From Actimicrobium sp035984655 (lineage in GTDB: Bacteria; Pseudomonadota; Gammaproteobacteria; Burkholderiales; Burkholderiaceae_D): a stretch of 64,000 nucleotides of DNA. Shown here piece after piece: positions 59,776-64,000 of the stretch. The translations under genes and the position numbers were made by a program. Below the pieces are notes generated by a model. The model was not told the origin of the DNA. It made no database searches and saw only the letters and a list, made by a program, of their open reading frames with translations. The DNA lies in NCBI RefSeq assembly GCF_035984655.1, contig NZ_JAXCHT010000003.1, positions 124,001 through 188,000 of the forward strand. The letters run 5' to 3'. The stretch's first letter is position 1, and each line of letters opens with the position of its first letter.

Positions 59776-60410
59776 GCCATCGCGAAGGCCCGAACCGGCG
59801 CACGATCTTCATCAAATGGCTGCGCAAGACGCATGGCTGGATCGGCTTGTGGGGAGCAACGCTGGGCCTGCTGTTTGGCGGCACGGGCATTTTGCTCAAT
59901 CACCGCAGCGTGCTGAAGATTCCTGCTGCGCAAGCGCAGGAAAGCACCGTGCAGTTGCCCTTGCCAACGCCCGCGCCGGTCGACGCCGACGCGATGGCGC
60001 AGTGGCTGCAGCGGGAATTGGCGGTGGAGCGTCCGGCCAGCAGGGTGCGCAGCGAATCCGGCAAGCCGGTGGCCTGGGGCGACAAAAGCATGCGCCAACC
60101 GGCGCGCTGGTCGGTCGCGTTTACGTCCGCACGCGCCAATCTGCAGGCCGAATACTGGCTCGGCAACAGCTTTGTCAGCGTCAAGCGCAGCGACAGCAAT
60201 CTGTTTGCGACACTGAACAATTTACACAAGGGTACCGGCGCCGGGATCGGTTGGGTGCTGCTGGTCGACACGCTGGCCGGCAGCATCATCTTTTTGTCGA
60301 TCACCGGCGTGCTGTTGTGGGCGATGATGCATCGGCGCAGGATGGTCGGCGCGGCAATCGGGCTGGTGTCGGTGGGTGCTGCGGTGGCGTTGGTGCTGCC
60401 AATGTTCTAA
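59772..60410 (+). CDS. PepSY-associated transmembrane protein
   Basis: The 212-residue protein has an N-terminal 'WLRKTHGWIGLWGATLGLLF' helix with its conserved His, a periplasmic region (about 52-150), and two C-terminal helices (about 160-182 and 190-210). This matches small PepSY_TM proteins that accompany siderophore receptors and may reduce or release iron in the periplasm. It is coupled to piuC by a 4-bp overlap and ends one base from the convergent cardiolipin synthase-like gene. Confidence 0.85.
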   Translation: MSHREGPNRRTIFIKWLRKTHGWIGLWGATLGLLFGGTGILLNHRSVLKIPAAQAQESTVQLPLPTPAPVDADAMAQWLQRELAVERPASRVRSESGKPVAWGDKSMRQPARWSVAFTSARANLQAEYWLGNSFVSVKRSDSNLFATLNNLHKGTGAGIGWVLLVDTLAGSIIFLSITGVLLWAMMHRRRMVGAAIGLVSVGAAVALVLPMF

Positions 60411-60411
60411 G

Positions 60412-61575
60412 TCAGGAATAGCGCCCGAAGGTCGCGATGCGCAGCAGCCCGCGGTACATGAAATACGCCGCACCGTGCCAGATCCGTTCAAGCCGACCGA
60501 TGTTGGCAAAGTCCTCTGGTGCGATCACCACACTCTCGGCCACGGCGCGCTCGATATGGCCGCGCAGGGTGGTGGTGAAGTCGGCGTCCTTGATCACCAC
60601 GTTGGCTTCCTGATTGACGAACAGGCTCAGGCCGTCGTAGTTGCTGGAGCCGATCGTGCTCCAGTCGTTGTCGACCACCGCGACCTTGGCGTGCAATTGC
60701 GTACGGCGATATTCGATCACCTTGACACCGCTTTTGAGCAGGCGCGGGTAGAACGAATGGGCCACCGCATCCTGCATGCGAAACTGGCCAACCCCGAGTA
60801 GCAGTGTCACCTCCACGCCGCGCTCAGCCGCCAGCACCAGCGCGTCGCGCATTCTGCGCCCCGGCGCAAAATACGGCGTCGCCAGCATCGCGCTGTGGCG
60901 TGCGCTGCCGAGTGCCTGCATGGTGGCGCGCTGAATGGTGCGTCGGTTGCGCAGGTTATCGCGCATGACCAGTCCGGCCAGCGCACGGGTGCCGCCGTCG
61001 GAATGCCGTTTGCTGCGCGATTCGCGGAACAGTTCCCAGCGCGTTTTCAGTTTCAGACTGCCCAGCCGCAACCATTGCGCCTCGGCCTCCTGATGAATCG
61101 TGGTCACCAGCGCGCCGTGGATCTCCACGGCGAAATCCCAGCGCGGCGCCGGCAAGGGCTGGTGCCCGTCGTCGTCGGAAATCATGTCGTCATTGATGTT
61201 CAGGCCGCCGACGAAGGCGACATGTCCATCCACCACGCAAATCTTGCGATGGGTACGTGCCAGTCCGCGCCGGAACCACGGATTGAAACTGCGGTGATGC
61301 ACACCGAGCGACATCAGCGCCATGTGCAGCCGGGCCGACTGCGCGCGGCCGGTGCCGATCCAGTCGGTGATCACGTAGACGATCACACCGCGACTGGCGG
61401 CACGCATCAGCGCCGCCTTGACCAGTTCGCCGGTGGCGTCGTCGGAAAAAATATAGGTTTCGAGATGAATCTCGACGGTGGCGGCATCGAACGCGGCGAT
61501 CAGCGCAGGGAAAAAATCCGCGCCGCCACGCAGCAGGCGCAACTGGGTGTCGGCGACGAAGCTTACTGCGCGCAT
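60412..61575 (-). CDS. Phospholipase D-family cardiolipin synthase-like protein (ClsB type)
   Basis: The 387-residue protein has two HKD motifs: 'THRKICVVDGHVAFVGGLN' (about 104-122) and 'LHAKVAVVDNDWSTIGSSN' (about 288-306). Cardiolipin synthases of this family make cardiolipin from phosphatidylglycerol or with phosphatidylethanolamine at the inner membrane. Absence of long N-terminal membrane helices favours the ClsB group. The ATG at 61575, 10 bp after the upstream gene, is preferred over an ATG at 61608 that would overlap it. Confidence 0.88.
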   Translation of the reverse strand: MRAVSFVADTQLRLLRGGADFFPALIAAFDAATVEIHLETYIFSDDATGELVKAALMRAASRGVIVYVITDWIGTGRAQSARLHMALMSLGVHHRSFNPWFRRGLARTHRKICVVDGHVAFVGGLNINDDMISDDDGHQPLPAPRWDFAVEIHGALVTTIHQEAEAQWLRLGSLKLKTRWELFRESRSKRHSDGGTRALAGLVMRDNLRNRRTIQRATMQALGSARHSAMLATPYFAPGRRMRDALVLAAERGVEVTLLLGVGQFRMQDAVAHSFYPRLLKSGVKVIEYRRTQLHAKVAVVDNDWSTIGSSNYDGLSLFVNQEANVVIKDADFTTTLRGHIERAVAESVVIAPEDFANIGRLERIWHGAAYFMYRGLLRIATFGRYS

Positions 61576-61585
61576 TGGCGAGCGC

Positions 61586-62380
61586 TCAAAGCAGTTCCAG
61601 CGTCGCAATCAATGGCGCATGGTCGGACAGCTTTGCCCACAGCGCGCCGTGCAGGACCGCGGCCGAGTCGACCCGAAAACCGCGCACGTAGATCCGGTCC
61701 AGCCGCAGAAATGGCATCGCCGCCGGGAAGGTCTTGGCCGGCTGGATCTTGACCGGAGCGCCACGCAAACGTCGCAGCAGACTGCTCATGGTGAGCTTTG
61801 GGGTCTGCGCATCGAATACTTCGGTCACGCCCAGGCGGGAGCGCAGGACTTCGCTGAGTCGGTTGCCCCAGTCATTGAAATCGCCGGCGATGATGACAGG
61901 CGCACCCGGCGGTGCGGAATGCGTGACGGCCTCGATCAAGGCATCGGTCTGACGGCGCCGGCCGCCGGCGAACAGGCCGAGGTGAACCACGTAGCAATGC
62001 ACCTCGACACCCTCGTTTTCAATCACGCAATGCAGGATGCCACGCGCCTCGTACGCATGGTCGGACACATCCTGATTGCGGGATGACAGGATCGGGTAGC
62101 AACTGAGCAAGGCGTTGCCGTGATGACCGTGGTCATACACCGCATTCATGCCGTAGGCGGCCTGATGCGAATCGCCGGCCAGGAATTCGTGTTGCGCGCC
62201 GCCCGGCCAATGCGTCGCATGGCGCGTGGCGAGACGGTCATGCTGTCCCTGCACTTCCTGCAAGAAAATGACTTCCGCCTCCATCGCGGCCAGTGCCTGC
62301 TTCAGCGCGACAATGCGCGAGCGGCTGCCGAACGACGAGACGCCCTTGTGAATATTGTAGGTGGCAATACGGATTTTCAT
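61586..62380 (-). CDS. Endonuclease/exonuclease/phosphatase family protein
   Basis: The 264-residue protein has the EEP fold signatures: 'ATYNIHKGVSSFG' at the N-terminus, 'EVIFLQEVQGQ' near residue 36, 'VIIAGDFNDWGN' near 165 and 'KLSDHAPLIATL' at the end, covering the Asn, Glu, Asp-x-Asn and Asp-His catalytic positions. Members cut DNA, RNA or phosphoesters; the substrate is unknown. In many betaproteobacteria it lies between nudB and a clsB-like gene, as here. Confidence 0.9.
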   Translation of the reverse strand: MKIRIATYNIHKGVSSFGSRSRIVALKQALAAMEAEVIFLQEVQGQHDRLATRHATHWPGGAQHEFLAGDSHQAAYGMNAVYDHGHHGNALLSCYPILSSRNQDVSDHAYEARGILHCVIENEGVEVHCYVVHLGLFAGGRRRQTDALIEAVTHSAPPGAPVIIAGDFNDWGNRLSEVLRSRLGVTEVFDAQTPKLTMSSLLRRLRGAPVKIQPAKTFPAAMPFLRLDRIYVRGFRVDSAAVLHGALWAKLSDHAPLIATLELL

Positions 62381-62392
62381 GGTGGCTATGAA

Positions 62393-62860
62393 TTAGGCAA
62401 GGCGCATCGGCAACTGCAGGATTGCCTCGGCATTCGATGGGGAAAAACATTGGTCTGCGGCCCGATGATACGGCAGCCAGACATGCGCTGTATGTTCGCG
62501 AGGCGACAGAGTGATGGCGATATCGCGCGGTACCAGCAGGCCAAACACGTGCTCGGTGTTGCGCGTCACGCCGGGCGCATAACGATGACGCCAGACCGGA
62601 TAGATCTCGTAGTCATTCGCCAACTGCCAGTCGTGCAGGTCGCGCGGCGTCGGGCGCGTCACGTCATCGATCCGGATGCCGGTCTCCTCGAAAACTTCGC
62701 GCGCGGCGGTGGTGCTCAGCGCCTCCTCCGCAGTGTCCTTGGAGCCGGTCACGGATTGCCAGAAACCGGGCTGGTCGGCGCGCTCGATGAGCAGTACTTC
62801 AAGGGCTTCGGTGTAAATGACGACCAGGACGGACTCGGGAATCTTGAAGGTAGGGGTCAT
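62393..62860 (-). CDS. nudB: Dihydroneopterin triphosphate diphosphatase
   Basis: NudB removes pyrophosphate from dihydroneopterin triphosphate in folate synthesis. The 155-residue chain carries a complete Nudix box, G-x5-E-x7-REVFEETGI (about 45-67). The sequence 'QPGFWQSVTGS' before it is characteristic of the NudB group. It lies between aspS and the EEP gene, its usual place. The ATG at 62860 has no clear ribosome binding site; a TTG at 62875 is possible. Confidence 0.9.
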   Translation of the reverse strand: MTPTFKIPESVLVVIYTEALEVLLIERADQPGFWQSVTGSKDTAEEALSTTAAREVFEETGIRIDDVTRPTPRDLHDWQLANDYEIYPVWRHRYAPGVTRNTEHVFGLLVPRDIAITLSPREHTAHVWLPYHRAADQCFSPSNAEAILQLPMRLA

Positions 62861-62876
62861 GGAAGCTGTGCGCAAT

Positions 62877-62900
62877 AAAAAAGGCGCGAAAATTCGCGCC
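62877..62900 (-). terminator. Rho-independent terminator of aspS
   Basis: On the minus strand GGCGCGAA / TTCGCGCC form a GC-rich stem followed by six T residues, 36 bp after the aspS stop codon and just before nudB. Some read-through into nudB may still occur because the nudB start lies 16 bp beyond. Confidence 0.85.
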
Positions 62901-62935
62901 TCCGGATTATGCCCTGAAAGCTGGCAGGCTCCGGA

Positions 62936-64000
62936 TCAACCCTTGATCGACGGCTCGGCAGCGCGCAAGCGGATATGCAGTTCACGCAACTGCTTTTCAT
63001 CGACGGCTGATGGCGCCTGCGTCAGCAGACACTGGGCACGCTGGGTTTTCGGAAAGGCGATCACGTCGCGAATCGAATCGGCGCCCGTCATCATGGTGAC
63101 GATACGATCCAGACCGAACGCCAGCCCGCCATGCGGTGGCGCGCCGTACTGCAAGGCGTCGAGCAGGAAACCGAACTTCAGCTGGGCTTCTTCGGCATCG
63201 ATCTTCATGGCACGGAACACCTTGCTCTGGACGTCTGCGCGGTGAATACGGATTGATCCGCCACCCAGTTCCCAGCCATTCAAGACCATGTCGTAGGCCT
63301 TGGCGATGCACTTGCCCGGATCGGTTTCGAGGAAGTCTTCATGGCCGTCTTTCGGCGCCGTGAACGGATGATGCGCGGCATGCCAGCGGTCGCCTTCTTC
63401 GTCGTATTCGAACATCGGGAAATCGACCACCCACAGCGGCTTCCAGACATCGTCGAACAGGCCGGCCTTCTTGCCGAATTCCGAATGACCGATCTTCACG
63501 CGCAGGGCGCCGATGGCATCGTTGACGACCTTGGCCTTGTCGGCGCCGAAGAAAATCAGATCACCGTCCTGCGCACCGGTCAGTTGCAGAATCTGCGTCA
63601 ATGCCGTGTCGTGCAGGTTCTTGACGATCGGCGATTGCAGGCCCTCGCGGCCCTTGGCGATTTCATTGACCTTGATATAGGCCAGGCCTCTGGCGCCGTA
63701 GATAGCGACGAACTGGGTGTACGCATCGATTTCCGAGCGCGGCATGGCGCCGCCGCCCGGCACGCGCAAGCCGACCACGCGGCCGCCGACCATGTTGGCG
63801 GCACCCGAGAACACCTTGAAATCGACGTCCTTCATGACTTCGGTCAGGTCGGTGAAGGCCAGCTTGACGCGCATGTCCGGCTTGTCGGAACCGTACAGGC
63901 CCATCGCCTCGGCGTACTCCATGACCGGGAACGGGTTCGGCAGTGAAATATCCAGCGCATTCTTGAACACCAGCCGCAGCATTTCCTCGAACAGGTCGCG
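62936..64000 (-). CDS. aspS: Aspartate--tRNA ligase (C-terminal part, cut by window edge)
   Basis: AspRS charges tRNA-Asp. The visible 354 residues cover most of the class II catalytic domain with the bacterial GAD insertion: 'FPVMEYAEAMGLYGSDKPDMR' start of the insertion, 'PLWVVDFPMFEYDEE' and the motif 3 'GLAFGLDRIVTMMTG' with its Arg, ending 'FPKTQRAQCLLTQAPS'. The frame is open through the end of the window, so the N-terminal anticodon-binding domain lies outside. Whether it is discriminating or also charges tRNA-Asn cannot be told here. Confidence 0.96.
   Translation of the reverse strand, partial: RDLFEEMLRLVFKNALDISLPNPFPVMEYAEAMGLYGSDKPDMRVKLAFTDLTEVMKDVDFKVFSGAANMVGGRVVGLRVPGGGAMPRSEIDAYTQFVAIYGARGLAYIKVNEIAKGREGLQSPIVKNLHDTALTQILQLTGAQDGDLIFFGADKAKVVNDAIGALRVKIGHSEFGKKAGLFDDVWKPLWVVDFPMFEYDEEGDRWHAAHHPFTAPKDGHEDFLETDPGKCIAKAYDMVLNGWELGGGSIRIHRADVQSKVFRAMKIDAEEAQLKFGFLLDALQYGAPPHGGLAFGLDRIVTMMTGADSIRDVIAFPKTQRAQCLLTQAPSAVDEKQLRELHIRLRAAEPSIKG

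Noticed and set aside
1..64000. CRISPR arrays, tRNA genes, insertion sequences, prophage genes
   Set aside because: None was recognised on reading both strands: no regularly spaced direct repeats, no cloverleaf-type sequence, no transposase or phage structural motifs.

Overview
This window is chromosomal DNA from a betaproteobacterium, most likely Burkholderiales and probably Oxalobacteraceae (relatives of Herbaspirillum, Massilia or Janthinobacterium). The reasons are the complete mraZ-to-ftsZ division and cell-wall (dcw) cluster followed by a peroxiredoxin gene, lpxC, a DUF721 gene, an M23 peptidase and secA; small exported DUF4148-type proteins; the Fiu/PiuC-type iron-uptake operon; and high GC at third codon positions. 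The family assignment is inferred from gene order and protein types, not from a search.

Layout. (1) 1-4942: start of secA, an M23 peptidase, a DUF721 protein, two LPS genes (O-antigen ligase-like and GT25 glycosyltransferase) and lpxC. (2) 5058-22829, all on the minus strand: a Prx5-type peroxiredoxin, then ftsZ, ftsA, ftsQ, ddlB, murC, murG, ftsW, murD, mraY, murF, murE, ftsI, ftsL, rsmH and mraZ. Nine of the 14 junctions from mraZ to ftsZ are 4-bp stop/start overlaps. A four-repeat MraZ-box-like array lies upstream of mraZ. (3) 22941-30118: small exported proteins, a 48-residue DUF3096 protein missing from ordinary ORF calls, the RNase P RNA gene rnpB, a thiamine-diphosphate enzyme, an Arg-rich unknown ORF, pdxJ and a double-receiver diguanylate cyclase. 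(4) 30119-40917: a type IVb pilus operon of the R64 thin-pilus kind (pilL, N, O, P, Q, R, S, M, V, a lytic transglycosylase and a PilT/PilU-like ATPase), divergent from the cyclase. (5) 40951-45157: a small exported protein, a chemoreceptor, a free TonB C-terminal domain protein, a NYN-LOTUS protein and an unknown gene.

(6) 45198-52261: a fatty-acid beta-oxidation operon headed by a TetR regulator, with a palindromic operator candidate upstream and a perfect or near-perfect hairpin between each pair of catabolic genes. (7) 52401-55577: an Hsp15-like S4 protein, an ECF sigma/anti-sigma pair and an exported PHB depolymerase resembling the Penicillium funiculosum enzyme. (8) 55739-60410: a Fur-box-preceded iron operon (unknown small protein, TonB, siderophore receptor, PiuC-type hydroxylase, PepSY-type membrane protein). 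(9) 60412-64000, minus strand: cardiolipin synthase-like protein, EEP-family nuclease, nudB and the 3' part of aspS.

I saw no CRISPR array, tRNA gene, prophage or insertion sequence. The least ordinary parts are the type IVb pilus locus (its own retraction-like ATPase, no shufflon, an ambiguous pilV 3' end at a C7 tract), the hairpin-punctuated beta-oxidation operon, and the inverted repeat covering the ribosome binding site of the PHB depolymerase gene.
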